DNA of 64,000 nucleotides. Source: Chondrosia reniformis. Lineage: Eukaryota; Porifera; Demospongiae; Chondrillida; Chondrillidae. The translations under genes and the position numbers were made by a program. The notes below the pieces were generated by a model, which saw only the letters and a list, made by a program, of their open reading frames with translations, made no database searches and was not told the DNA's origin. Location of the stretch: assembly GCA_947172415.1 (NCBI GenBank), contig OX359200.1, positions 4,900,501 through 4,964,500 on the forward strand. The letters are read 5' to 3'. Below are positions 43,560-55,842 of the stretch, in pieces. Positions within the stretch are counted from its first letter, which is position 1. Each line of letters begins with the position of its first letter.

Positions 43560-46500
43560 TGTAGTAGTGTGCATCCATTTTGTTCCTGTGTGTGTTCCAA
43601 GTGAAGTGTAAAATGATAATGACATGTAGACCATTAAATTGTATACAGAAATGTAACACTTTATTGTCATGAACATTTTTTGTATTGACTAAGTTGTTTT
43701 CTTGTATCTTTCACTATCTCCTCAACTAATTCAACAAATGAATATTATGGATTAACAGGATGTGAGTATCTGCTTAATGTAGTAGTGTGCATCCATTTTG
43801 TTCCTGTGTGTGTTCCAAGTGAAGTATAGAATGATAATGACATGTAGACCATTAAATTGTATACAGAAATGTAACACTTTATTGTCATGAACATTTTTTG
43901 TATTGACTGAGTTGTTTTCTTGTATCTTTCACTATCTCCTCAACTAATTCAACAAACGAATATTATGGATTAACAGGCTGTGAGTATCTGCTTAATGTAG
44001 TAGTGTGCATCCATTTTGTTCCTGTGTGTGTTCCAAGTGAAGTGTAGAATGATAATGACATGTAGACCATTATATTGTATACAGATATGTAACACTTTAT
44101 TGTCATGAACATTGTTTGTATTGACTGAGTTGTTTTCTTGTATCTTTCACTATCTTCTCAACTAATTCAACAAATGAATATTATGGATTAACAGGCTGTG
44201 AGTATCTGCTTAATGTAGTAGTGTGCATCCATTTTGTTCCTGTGTGTGTTCCAAGTGAAGTGTAGAATGATAATGACATGTAGACCATTATATTGTATAC
44301 AGATATGTAACACTTTATTGTCATGAACATTGTTTGTATTGACTGAGTTGTTTTCTTGTATCTTTCACTATCTCCTCAACTAATTCAACAAATGAATATT
44401 ATGGATTAACAGGCTGTGAGTATCTGCTTAATGTAGTAGTGTGCATCCATTTTGTTCCTGTGTGTGTTCCAAGTGAAGTGTAGAATGTTAATGACATGTA
44501 GACCATTAAATTGTATACAGAAATGTAACACTTTATTGTCATGAACATTGTTTGTATTGACTGAGTTGTTTTCTTGTATCTTTCACTATCTCCTCAACTA
44601 ATTCAACAAATGAATATTATGGATTAACAGGCTGTGAGATCTGCTTAATGTAGTAGTGTGCATCCATTTTGTTCCTGTGTGTGTTCCAAGTGAAGTGTAG
44701 AATGATAATGACATGGAGACCTTTAAATTGTATACAGAAATGTAACACTTTATTGTCATGAACATTGTTTGTATTGACTGAGTTGTTTTCTTGTATCTTT
44801 CACTATCTCCTCAACTAATTCAACAAACGAATATTATGGATTAACAGTAAGTAAGTATCTGCTTAATGTAGTAGTGTGCATCCATTTTGTTCCTGTGTAT
44901 GTTCCAAGTGAAGTGTAGATTGAAAATGATATTTAGACCATTAAATTGTATACAGAAATGTAACACTTTATTGTCATGAACATTGTTTGTATTGACTGAG
45001 TTGTTTTCTTGTATCTTTCACTATCTCCTCAACTAATTGAACAAATGAATATTATGGATTAACAGATTGTGAGTATCTGTTTAATGTAGTAGTGTGTATC
45101 CATTTTGTTCCTGTGTGTGTTCCAAGTGAAGTATAGAATGATAATGACATGTAGACCATTAAATTGTATACAGAAATGTACGTAACACTTTATTGTCATG
45201 AACATTGTTTGTAATGACTAAGTTGTTTTCTTGTATCTTTCACTATCTCCTCAACTAATTCAACAAATGAATATTTTGGATTAACAGGCTGTGAGTATCT
45301 GCTTAATGTAGTAGTGTGCATCCATTTTGTTCCTGTGTGTTTTCCAAGTGAAGTATAGAATGATAATGACATGTAGACCATTAAATTGTATACAGAAATG
45401 TAACACTTTATTGTCATGAACATTGTTTGTATTGACTGAGTTGTTTTCTTGTATCTTTCACTATCTCCTCAACTAATTCAACAAATGAATATTATGGATT
45501 AACAGGCTGTGAGATCTGCTTAATGTAGTAGTGTGCATCCATTTTGTTCCTGTGTGTGTTCCAAGTGAAGTGTAGAATGATAATGACATGGAGACCTTTA
45601 AATTGTATACAGAAATGTAACACTTTATTGTCATGAACATTGTTTGTATTGACTGAGTTGTTTTCTTGTATCTTTCACTATCTCCTCAACTAATTCAACA
45701 AACGAATATTATGGATTAACAGCAAGTAAGTATCTGCTTAATGTAGTAGTGTGCATCCATTTTGTTCCTGTGTATGTTCCAAGTGAAGTGTAGATTGAAA
45801 ATGATATTTAGACCATTAAATTGTATACAGAAATGTAACACTTTATTGTCATGAACATTGTTTGTATTGACTGAGTTGTTTTCTTGTATCTTTCACTATC
45901 TCCTCAACTAATTGAACAAATGAATATTATGGATTAACAGATTGTGAGTATCTGTTTAATGTAGTAGTGTGTATCCATTTTGTTCCTGTGTGTGTTCCAA
46001 GTGAAGTATAGAATGATAATGACATGTAGACCATTAAATTGTATACAGAAATGTACGTAACACTTTATTGTCATGAACATTGTTTGTAATGACTAAGTTG
46101 TTTTCTTGTATCTTTCACTATCTCCTCAACTAATTCAACAAATGAATATTTTGGATTAACAGGCTGTGAGTATCTGCTTAATGTAGTAGTGTGCATCCAT
46201 TTTGTTCCTGTGTGTTTTCCAAGTGAAGTATAGAATGATAATGACATGTAGACCATTAAATTGTATACAGAAATGTAACACTTTATTGTCATGAACATTG
46301 TTTGTATTGACTGAGTTGTTTTCTTGTATCTTTCACTATCTCCTCAACTAATTCAACAAATGAATATTTTGGATTACCAGTTGGTGAGTATCTGCTTAAT
46401 GTAGTAGTGTGCATCCATTTTGTTCCTGTGTGTGTTCCAAGTGAAGTGGAAGATGATAATGACATGTAGACCATTAAATTGTATACAGAAATGTAACACT

Positions 46501-49500
46501 TTATTGTCATGAACATTGTTTGTATTGACTGAGTTGTTTTCTTGTATCTTTCACTATCTCCTCAACTAATTCAACAAATGAATATTATGGATTAACAGGA
46601 TGTGAGTATCTGCTTAATGTACTAGTGAGCATCCATTTTGTTCCTGTGTGTGTTCCAAGTGAAGTGTAGAATGATAATGACATGGAGACCTTTAAATTGT
46701 ATACAGAAATGTAACACTTTATTGTCATGAACATTGTTTGTATTGACTGAGTTGTTTTCTTGTATCTTTCACTATCTCCTCAACTAATTCAACAAATGAA
46801 TATTATTGATTAACAGTTGGTGAGTATCTGCTTAATGTAGTAGTGTGCATCCATTTTGTTCCTGTGTGTGTTCCAAGTGAAGTGGAAGATGATAATGACA
46901 TGTAGACCATTAAATTGTATACAGAAATGTAACACTTTATTGTCATGAACATTGTTTGTATTGACTGAGTTGTTTTCTTGTATCTTTCACTATCTCCTCA
47001 ACTAATTCAACAAATGAATATTATGGATTAACAGCAAGTAAGTATCTGCTTAATGTAGTAGTGTGCATCCATTTTGTTCCTGTGTGTGTTCCAAGTGAAG
47101 TGTAGAATGATAATGACATGTAGACCATTAAATTGTATACAGAAATGTAACACTTTATTGTCATGAACATTGTTTGTATTGACTGAGTTGTTTTAAAATT
47201 TCTTGTATCTTTCACTATCTCCTCAACTAATTCAACAAACGAATATTATGGATTAACAGATTGTGAGTATCTGTTTAATGTAGTCGTGTGCATCCATTTT
47301 GTTCCTGTGTGTGTTCCAAGTGAAGTATAGAATGATAATGACATGTAGACCATTAAATTGTATACAGAAATGTAACACTTTATTGTCATGAACATTGTTT
47401 GTATTGACTGAGTTGTTTTCTTGTATCTTTCACTATCTCCTCAACTAATTGAACAAATGAATATTTTGGATTAACAGCAAGTAAGTATCTGCTTAATGTA
47501 GTAGTGTGCATCCATTTTGTTCCTGTGTGTGTTCCAAGTGAAGTGTGGAATGATAATGACATGGAGACCTTTAAATTGTATACAGAAATGTAACACTTTA
47601 TTGTCATGAACATTGTTTGTATTGACTGAGTTTTTTTCTTGTATCTTTTACTATCTCCTCAACTAATTCAACAAATGAATATTATGGATTAACAGGCTGT
47701 GAGTATCTGCTTAATGTAGTAGTGTGCATCCATTTTGTTCCTGTGTATGTTCCAAGTGAAGTATAGAATGATAATGACATGTAGACCATTAAATTGTATA
47801 CAGAAATGTAACACTTTATTGTCAGGAACATTGTTTGTATTGACTGAGTTGTTTTCTTGTATCTTTCACTATCTCCTCAACTAATTCAACAAATGAATAT
47901 TATGGATTAACAGTTGGTGAGTATCTGCTTAATGTAGTAGTGTGCATCCATTTTGTTCCTGTGTGTGTTCCAAGTGAAGTGGAAGATTATAATGACATGT
48001 AGACCATTAAATTGTATACAGAAATGTAACACTTTATTGTCATGAACATTGTTTGTATTGACTGAGTTGTTTTCTTGTATCTTTCACTATCTCCTCAACT
48101 AATTCAACAAATGAATATTATGGATTAACAGCAAGTAAGTATCTGCTGAATGTAGTAGTGTGCATCCATTTTGTTCCTGTGTGTGTTCCAAGTGAAGTGG
48201 AAGATGATAATGACATGTAGACCATTAAATTGTATACAGAAATGTAACACTTTATTGTCATGAACATTGTTTGTATTGACTGAGTTGTTTTCTTGTATCT
48301 TTCACTATCTCCTCAACTAATTCAACAAATGAATATTATGGATTAACAGGCTGTGAGTATCTGCTTAATGTAGTAGTGTGCATCCATGTTGTTCCTGTGT
48401 ATGTTCCAAGTGAAGTATAGAATGATAATGACATGTAGACCATTAAATTGTATACAGAAATGTAACACTTTGTTGTCATGAACATTGTTTGTATTGACTG
48501 AGTTGTTTTCTTGTATCTTTCACTATCTCCTCAACTAATTCAACAAATGAATATTATGGATTAACAGCAAGTAAGTATCTGCTTAATGTAGTAGTGTGCA
48601 TCCATTTTGTTCCTGTGTATGTTCCAAGTGAAGTATAGAATGATAATGACATGTAGACCATTAAATTGTATACAGAAATGTAACACTTTATTGTCAGGAA
48701 CATTGTTTGTATTGACTGAGTTGTTTTCTTGTATCTTTCACTATCTCCTCAACTAATTCAACAAATGAATATTATGGATTAACAGTTGGTGAGTATCTGC
48801 TTAATGTAGTAGTGTGCATCCATTTTGTTCCTGTGTGTGTTCCAAGTGAAGTGGAAGATTATAATGACATGTAGACCATTAACTTGTATACAGAAATGTA
48901 ACACTTTATTGTCATGAACATTGTTTGTATTGACTGAGTTGTTTTCTTGTATCTTTCACTATCTCCTCAACTAATTCAACAAATGAATATTATGGATTAA
49001 CAGCGAGTAAGTATCTGCTGAATGTAGTAGTGTGCATCCATTTTGTTCCTGTGTGTGTTCCAAGTGAAGTGGAAGATGATAATGACATGTAGACCATTAA
49101 ATTGTATACAGAAATGTAACACTTTATTGTCATGAACATTGTTTGTATTGACTGAGTTGTTTTCTTGTATCTTTCACTATCTCCTCAACTAATTCAACAA
49201 ATGAATATTATGGATTAACAGCAAGTGAGTATCTGCTTAATGTAGTAGTGTGCATCCATTTTGTTCCTGTGTGTGTTCCAAGTGAAGTGGAAGATTGTAA
49301 TGACATGTAGACCATTAACTTGTATACAGAAATGTAACACTTTATTGTCATGAACATTGTTTGTATTGACTGAGTTGTTTTCTTGTATCTTTCACTATCT
49401 CCTCAACTAATTCAACAAATGAATATTATGGATTAACAGCGAGTAAGTATCTGCTGAATGTAGTAGTGTGCATCCATTTTGTTCCTGTGTGTGTTCCAAG

Positions 49501-50552
49501 TGAAGTGGAAGATGATAATGACATGTAGACCATTAAATTGTATACAGAAATGTAACACTTTATTGTCATGAACATTGTTTGTATTGACTGAGTTGTTTTC
49601 TTGTATCTTTCACTATCTCCTCAACTAATTCAACAAATGAATATTATGGATTAACAGCAAGTAAGTATCTGCTTAATGTAGTAGTGTGCATCCATTTTGT
49701 TCCTGTGTATGTTCCAAGTGAAGTATAGAATGATAATGACATGTAGACCATTAAATTGTATACAGAAATGTAACACTTTATTGTCAGGAACATTGTTTGT
49801 ATTGACTGAGTTGTTTTCTTGTATCTTTCACTATCTCCTCAACTAATTCAACAAATGAATATTATGGATTAACAGTTGGTGAGTATCTGCTTAATGTAGT
49901 AGTGTGCATCCATTTTGTTCCTGTGTGTGTTCCAAGTGAAGTGGAAGATTATAATGACATGTAGACCATTAACTTGTATACAGAAATGTAACACTTTATT
50001 GTCATGAACATTGTTTGTATTGACTGAGTTGTTTTCTTGTATCTTTCACTATCTCCTCAACTAATTCAACAAATGAATATTATGGATTAACAGCGAGTAA
50101 GTATCTGCTGAATGTAGTAGTGTGCATCCATTTTGTTCCTGTGTGTGTTCCAAGTGAAGTGGAAGATGATAATGACATGTAGACCATTAAATTGTATACA
50201 GAAATGTAACACTTTATTGTCATGAACATTGTTTGTATTGACTGAGTTGTTTTCTTGTATCTTTCACTATCTCCTCAACTAATTCAACAAATGAATATTA
50301 TGGATTAACAGCAAGTGAGTATCTGCTTAATGTAGTAGTGTGCATCCATTTTGTTCCTGTGTATGTTCCAAGTGAAGTATAGAATGATAATGACATGTAG
50401 ACCATTAAATTGTATACAGAAATGTAACACTTTATTGTCATGAACATTGTTTGTATTGACTGAGTTGTTTTCTTGTATCTTTCACTATCTCCTCAACTAA
50501 TTCAACAAATGAATATTATGGATTAACAGCAAGTGAGTATCTGCTTAATGTA
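43560..50552 (+). repeat. 218-bp tandem array 2b (32 units carrying the variable triplet)
   Basis: Continues array 2a after the TTAA element. Donor-like sequence: GTGAGT 20, GTAAGT 10, GTGAGA 2 (44634 and 45509). CAA occurs nine times. Others by first base: GAT 43759, 46599; GCT 43977, 44195, 44413, 44631, 45288, 45506, 46163, 47696, 48350; TAA 44848 (the only stop codon in 110 triplets); ATT 45066, 45941, 47260; TTG 46381, 46817, 47914, 48786, 49876; CGA 49004, 49440, 50094. Higher-order copies are visible: 44631-45423 recurs almost unchanged at 45506-46298 (875 bp, four units). Blocks of the type TTG then CGA, with GTGGAAGATTATAATG, recur near 47914, 48786 and 49876. Amplification is therefore recent. 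Confidence 0.95.
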
Positions 50553-50576
50553 GTAGTTGCATGTTATATGTATGGA

Positions 50577-50650
50577 CTAAAATATAGGAAAGAGATTTAT
50601 CACTTAAAAAAGCAAAGACAGTCATTCCAAAGATGTGTCACAATTGACTA
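50577..50650 (+). pseudogene. Broken copy of the first coiled-coil exon (partner 11518-11601)
   Basis: After ATGGACTAAAATATAG the text GAAAGAGATTTATCACTTAA... matches the exon at 11518. A 1-nt deletion about 25 bases in shifts the frame, and the sequence is cut after TCACAATTGACTA by the repeat at 50651. Array 2 therefore has no intact copy of the exon that follows array 1. Confidence 0.8.
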
Positions 50651-51085
50651 TCAGAGTACTCTCTATGTAGGGATGGTACGGGTTGTTTTGTTTTCCCTAT
50701 ACATTGGTATAGGAGCGAAAATCCGAAATAAACTGAAAATCGCCGAAAAAAAGCTATGTATTGTTAAAAATTCACCAGCCATACTATAAACTGGCCTAAA
50801 AGGCAAGCGACCGTGTTCCGCTGGCAAATGAGCAAACTTTGAAGTATCCCATTTTCGTTTTCATCTTCTTCATCTTCTTTGCCCGCTGTAACTAAACAAG
50901 GAAATAAGTTTTCGGGCTACTTCTAAAGCGAAAATACTCCAAATTTTCCGCACTGTATTCTTTTGTAGAAGCGAGAGCGATAACATTATTATTGAGCATG
51001 ACAGTTTTCGTGGCCCTAGAGTCAAGGCTTCAATAAATTCGCCATTTCAATGACGTCATATTCAGTCGAAGATTGTGAAAATCAT
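50651..51085. repeat. Copy of the acidic-mini-ORF repeat
   Basis: Inverted relative of 17430-17860. It shares AGAGTACTCTCTATGTAGGG, ACATTGGTATAGGAGCGAAA, a GAAGATGAAGAAGATG-type tract (minus strand, about 50855-50880), the GCGAGAGCGATAAC block and the TATTGAGCATGACAG block. The mini-ORF start is lost here. Confidence 0.65.
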
Positions 51086-52379
51086 CAAATGAGCGAGCTG
51101 AAGGTCTCATCAGTGTGGTGATCATTTTTAGACATTTCCCTTTTTTCTTTCTCTGCGCACGATGTTTGTGTATAACTTCCTTTCAACTAGGTTAATAGTA
51201 ATTATGTACATACTTTTGTATAAGGAAGTACGTAGTTGCTCCTTTTAAACCTTATATTACCATTGTGCGTCTCCATTAATCGTTTTATTTTCCTTAGTAA
51301 AAGAAATAAGTAATCCAAGTTTTCAAGTGAAAAGCTGAACTGTACTGTAGAAACTTTATAAGTGCTTATACGTAGGACCATGAGTTACTTTAAATTCCAA
51401 TTTAGATTGGGTTGTTTAATTGCTATTGCTTAGCTTTGTAGTATGCATAATTTGCAAGCTGTCTTAGATGTAATTAGTTAGATCTTGTGCATGTGATGTA
51501 TTCTTATCTTTGAGATGGTTTATCTTTAGTCCTTTTAAGCGTTTATGGATGCAGTTTGGTTTTTGTGATTTGAAATGCGATCAACATTTCAACCCTGAGT
51601 AGGGCAGGAGATAGAAATATATATTATACGTATTAGACTATACATATATGAAAGCCAAAGCAGCACGTCCACATTTACTGTATTATGGACATACATATAC
51701 GTATATATATGCATGTATTATAGCTGGTTTCTGACCCAAATTGGCACATCTGTACATGTATATAGTAGTACTTTTCCCAACCTCCAGTTTACATGCTAAT
51801 TCCAATGTCAAGATACTGTCGACATATGCATACTGTACATGTATACATAGCTGAAGGCAGCTATGGTGAAACACCTCATGCAATACATGGACAATCATCT
51901 ATAATATAATGGAGCTAAGATATAATGTTTGTGCATACATTTTATTGATAATTATATAAAAGTGGGTCATGTGATCAACGTGTGCACGTGGGTGGTATTC
52001 TCAATCTCACCGGTACCATCTCACCAAGGTTGCACATGTATATACACTAGCCTCCATTGGCACATTAGGATGTTGATAAGCTATATATAATGTATACGTA
52101 TACGTAAATGATCATGTATATGACACATGTATGGAAATGACACTATTAATATTATTACTGTGTATGTCGAATATGTGATCATATACGTATGTAACACAAT
52201 TATTCATCACTGAACTATGCAAATGGCTTCTTTAATGAATGGGCTTATGACAAGCCACCAAAGGCTATGAAATGGGTGTGAAAGAATAGATGAGCGAAAA
52301 GCAACACAGAAAGCACTATCATCCTTAATTCTCCTTGACACAGTACCTTCAGTACATAAAATGTAATAAAGATCAAGTG
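51086..52379. other. Unannotated stretch upstream of the secreted-repeat gene
   Basis: AT-rich with many TATATA and TACGTATA runs (51600-51720, 52080-52200). I find no exon or known repeat. Short ORFs at 51683-51898 and 52207-52449 (minus) lack coding character. Confidence 0.4.
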
Positions 52380-52387
52380 TATAAAAG
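52380..52387 (+). promoter_or_regulatory. TATA box (TATAAAAG)
   Basis: A canonical TATAAAAG lies about 60 bp upstream of the ATG at 52448, which opens a signal peptide. The spacing suits a short 5' leader. Confidence 0.55.
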
Positions 52388-52447
52388 TCGCAGATTTGAG
52401 GTATACCATATAATACACAGTTGAAGTACTTGGTAGAGTGATAGACC

Positions 52448-55400
52448 ATGGGAAGGGTGACCTTTCTTCTAGCTGGTGTTATAGCTTTGGTAGCAGTTAG
52501 CTCATGTGCGCCAGGTGAGTTGCTAATCGTTGACTACATTACCACCACTTGAATATTATGTGCATATAATTAACTACGTATAATGTAACACACTGCAGTA
52601 AAAACTCAATGGTGGACTGGATATCATCCAAACTCGGGTACAGAGCAACAGTCAACCAACACTGACACACAGGACACATCCACTAATAAGGATAATAATA
52701 ATAATAATAATGATTTTTATTAATGTGACATGCTATTCTGAAAAAAAGATCAGTCAGAAATAGCCCAACCCATGGTGGGTTTACAAGTCACTGGGTATAC
52801 ATTTCCAGGGCCATGCAGGGAGGGTGTGTGTATTACAAAACCTTTATGGAACAAAAATTAGTGAGAATGAGTGGGAGATTTACGATGAATGTACATACTG
52901 TAAATATAATTTGAGATCTTTTGATTTGGGTATGTTAGGATGAAGTGGTTTTTTTGGATACTTGGGTAAGAGTAGAAGTTAGGGGATAAAAGTGAGCATT
53001 CAGCAAAAAGATTACATCTTATATGATTGAAAGCTGGACAGGTTGTAATAAAATGAGTGGAGTCCTCTATTGCACCACAGTTACACAGCTGGCAAATCCT
53101 GCTCTCCAGATCAACCTTAGGGTGTCTCAATCTGCCCTTCTCAATTTCGAGAGGGAGGCACCCACACCTCAGGGCTGCCAGGACTCTCCTTTTATCAAAA
53201 TTACCAGTCCTTATATAGTCATCAGTTGAGGGCGTTCTCTTAATGAGCCTGTAGTCAGCTAACCTGCCCCCAGATCTACTATTTTTGTCTATAGTGTCTA
53301 GTCTTAAGGTCCAATCTTGTAAGGCTAATTTATTTATAAGTTGCATTGTATGACTGAGGAAGTGTGATCTATCATACATGATGGTGTTCATGAAATTACT
53401 GGGGTTAGAAATAGCAGGATAAGGAGCATCATTGGGGGTAATTAATTTAGAGATTACATCCATAACATTGCTATACCATGTATCTTTGAGGTTAAGTTTG
53501 GCTAAAAACAATAATACCTTCTTGGGCATGCATTTAATAGGGAGACCACAAAGGTGATGCCAGAATTTAATGGTGGTAAATTTAGTATGCCAGTGTAATG
53601 GCTTCCAGTTTAGTTCACCCATGAGTCCGACAAGAGGAGCAGTCTTACCAAGGCCTATAAATGATCTCATGACATTGTTTTGTACCAATTCAAGGGCCTG
53701 ATATTCTTTTGCACCCCAGACATGTGAGCTATAACTAGCTAATTATACTTAGGACTAGTGTTCGGTATAGATGACTAAAGACATTATAATGGAAGTTACC
53801 ATACGCTCTAGATTTAGCTGTTAAGAGGTTGGCAGCTTTGGAGGCTTTCTTGGATATTAATGCAATGGAATTGCTCCAGGTTAAATGTTCATTTAGTGAT
53901 AAACCTAAGTAATTATAATCTTTGGTGTATTCTATGTGAGAGGAGCCTATATGAAATTTGAACTGTGATAGTTTGTGTTGAGTCGGGCGGAAATGAATGA
54001 CCTTAGTCTTATTGGTGTTAATTTGGAGTTGCCATTTAGCACACCAAACATGAAGTATATCTAGTAGACGTTGTAAATCATTTACTGATTCGGCACAGGT
54101 TGCAATATCATCTGCATAGAGAAGGCAACTTAATTTATCATTATATATATTGAGGCCAAGCTGGCACTTTTTGAGGTCTATGGCTAAGTCATTAATGTAA
54201 ATATTGAAAAGTGTAGGGGAGGGGGGCATCCTTGTTTTACACCCTGATCTACCTTAAAGTATTCTGTAAAGGTATCATTAAGCTTTATTGTGTAGTGGAC
54301 ATTAGAGTACATACTTTGAATAACCTTAAGTAATTTGCCTCTTACACCAATCCTCTGTAGTTTATCCCAGAGATGATTTCTAGGGATAGAGTCGAAGGCT
54401 TTCCTAAAGTCAATAAAGCAGACAAAGGTGTCTAATTTCATTTTCATTCTAGCTTCAGTTACACTACTTAAAGAGAAAAGATGGTCGGAACAGCTTCTTT
54501 GTTTTCTAAATCCATACTGTTCCTCAACAAGTAAATCGTTAATTTCTAAGTACGAACTCAGTCTTTTGTTAAGTATGTGGCAGAAAACCTTTAGGATGAT
54601 TGATTGTATGGCAATGCCTCTGTAATTTTCAGGGGAGTAGGGGTCATTGTTATTTTTAGGGATAGGGCATATTAAGGTGTTATCCCAAGAGGAAGGAATT
54701 AGTCCAGAGTCAAAGCAATAGTTATAAAGCACGAGTAGGTATCTCTTGACCATTTCATTTTTAAGAATTGAGGTAGTAATTCCATCTAATCCGGGGGATT
54801 TGTTTTCTCCTAATAGGCTAATAGCTAAATCAATCTCCTCAGGGGTAATAGTCACATCTAATTCCTCTGGGGGCATTAGAGGGTTAGGTAACTCATTACT
54901 GGGGTCATGATCAGTGTTATTGTGGTTTACATCATATTCAGGTGTTATTTGGGAGACCAAAGGGTTACCTGCTGGGTTACAGTCAGTTGTTCCTGCATAA
55001 ATACTTTTGAAGAAAGACAACCAAGAATCTTTAACAACCCTAGGATCATTACTTAGATTACCATTATGCAGTCTAACTTGTCTAGGTATGCCTCTTTTTT
55101 GTGCCCTTTCACTAGCTACTGAGATTCTGTCAAAGGTTTTCCAAAACTTCCTTTGGTTTTTGGACAGCATTCTTAATAGATTCTCTCGTTTCTTCCTAAT
55201 TAGAGATCGTTTAGAATTTCTGACTAACTTATCAAAATGTCTTTGGGCAACCTTGTACTTTATAAACAGGTTCTGATCTGATTTATTTTTTAACCATCTC
55301 CTCTGTGTACTTTTAAGGGTTTTCCTAGCTGCAGTAAGGGAGCTACTCCACCAGGGTTTTTTAGAGGATCTAATGTAACTGGAGGAAGATTTATGTAAAA

Positions 55401-55842
55401 CTGAAGTAGTGCGGGGGGCAGGGGGGATAATAGTACTGAGAAATGTACTGTAATTGGCTTCTAGGGAGGGGTATGTAATTATAGAAGGGTCCTGGAGGCT
55501 TTCTATTACATACATCCACCAATACGGAGAATACAGCCAATGTAGAAGTATATAGCAGGAACAGCAAAGGGCAAGATTCACTGGTGGACAGGCTACAGGT
55601 CTGGGAGTGCCTCCTCTCAATCTGCCTCATCCAACACTAAGTCACTGGGGACATTGAATAACAAGGAGACTGCCAGCAATAATGAAGCTAATGTAGAAGA
55701 TGCAGGTACAGCAAAGGGCAAGATTCACTGGTGGACAGGCTACAGGTCTGGGAGTGCCTACTCTCAATCTGCCCCATCCAACGACGGATCTAATGCGTAT
55801 CTCCCTATGGCAGCTCTCTGTTCAGCGGTAAACACAGTGTAA
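52448..55842 (+). pseudogene. Secreted WWTGY-repeat protein gene, split by a LINE
   Basis: Exon 1 (52448-52514) encodes a clear signal peptide, MGRVTFLLAGVIALVAVSSC, and ends at CCAG/GTGAGT. Exon 2 starts at 52599 (after CTGCAG) and joins in frame as VKTQWWTGYHPNSGTEQQS, then a T/N-rich stretch. It runs into a LINE and stops at 52721. The gene resumes at about 55528 with two further repeats, GTAKGKIHWWTGYRSGSA (about 55560-55610 and 55709-55762), separated by an S/N/T-rich linker, and ends at 55842. The last codons (from YLPMAALCSAVNTV) come from an inserted transposase fragment, so the original C-terminus is lost. The family is unknown to me; a small secreted protein with Trp/Gly-Tyr repeats is all that can be said. 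The TATA box and open repeats suggest it was functional before the insertions. Confidence 0.65.
52694..55527 (-). mobile_element. 5'-truncated non-LTR retrotransposon (LINE)
   Basis: Minus-strand frames 55620-54184, 54229-53735 and 53688-52858 together form a degenerate LINE ORF. Reverse-transcriptase motifs are IPKNNNDPYSPENYRGIAIQ, EEQYGFRKQRSCSDHLF, CFIDFRKAFDSIPR, GVKQGCPPS and LLYADDIAT (the catalytic YADD). A C-terminal zinc knuckle, RICQLCNCGAIEDSTHFITTC, follows. Frameshifts occur at about 54230 (within the GC.PSP motif) and about 53735. The endonuclease domain is absent, so the copy is truncated at its 5' end near 55527. The 3' end runs into (ATT)n at 52691-52712. The arrangement fits CR1/L2- or I-like clades. 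It landed inside the WWTGY-repeat gene and is not autonomous. Confidence 0.85.

Noticed and set aside
1772..47613. Recurrent 60-75 aa minus-strand ORFs across the array (for example 1772-1999, 45196-45423, 46071-46298)
   Set aside because: The 218-bp unit happens to be open in that frame. Most units have an in-frame TAA from ATTATGG, and the variable triplet is out of phase with this frame. The plus-strand splice pattern explains the conserved features better.
384..50552. CRISPR-like array reading of the 218-bp repeats
   Set aside because: Units are 218 bp without unique spacers, and the context is eukaryotic with introns.
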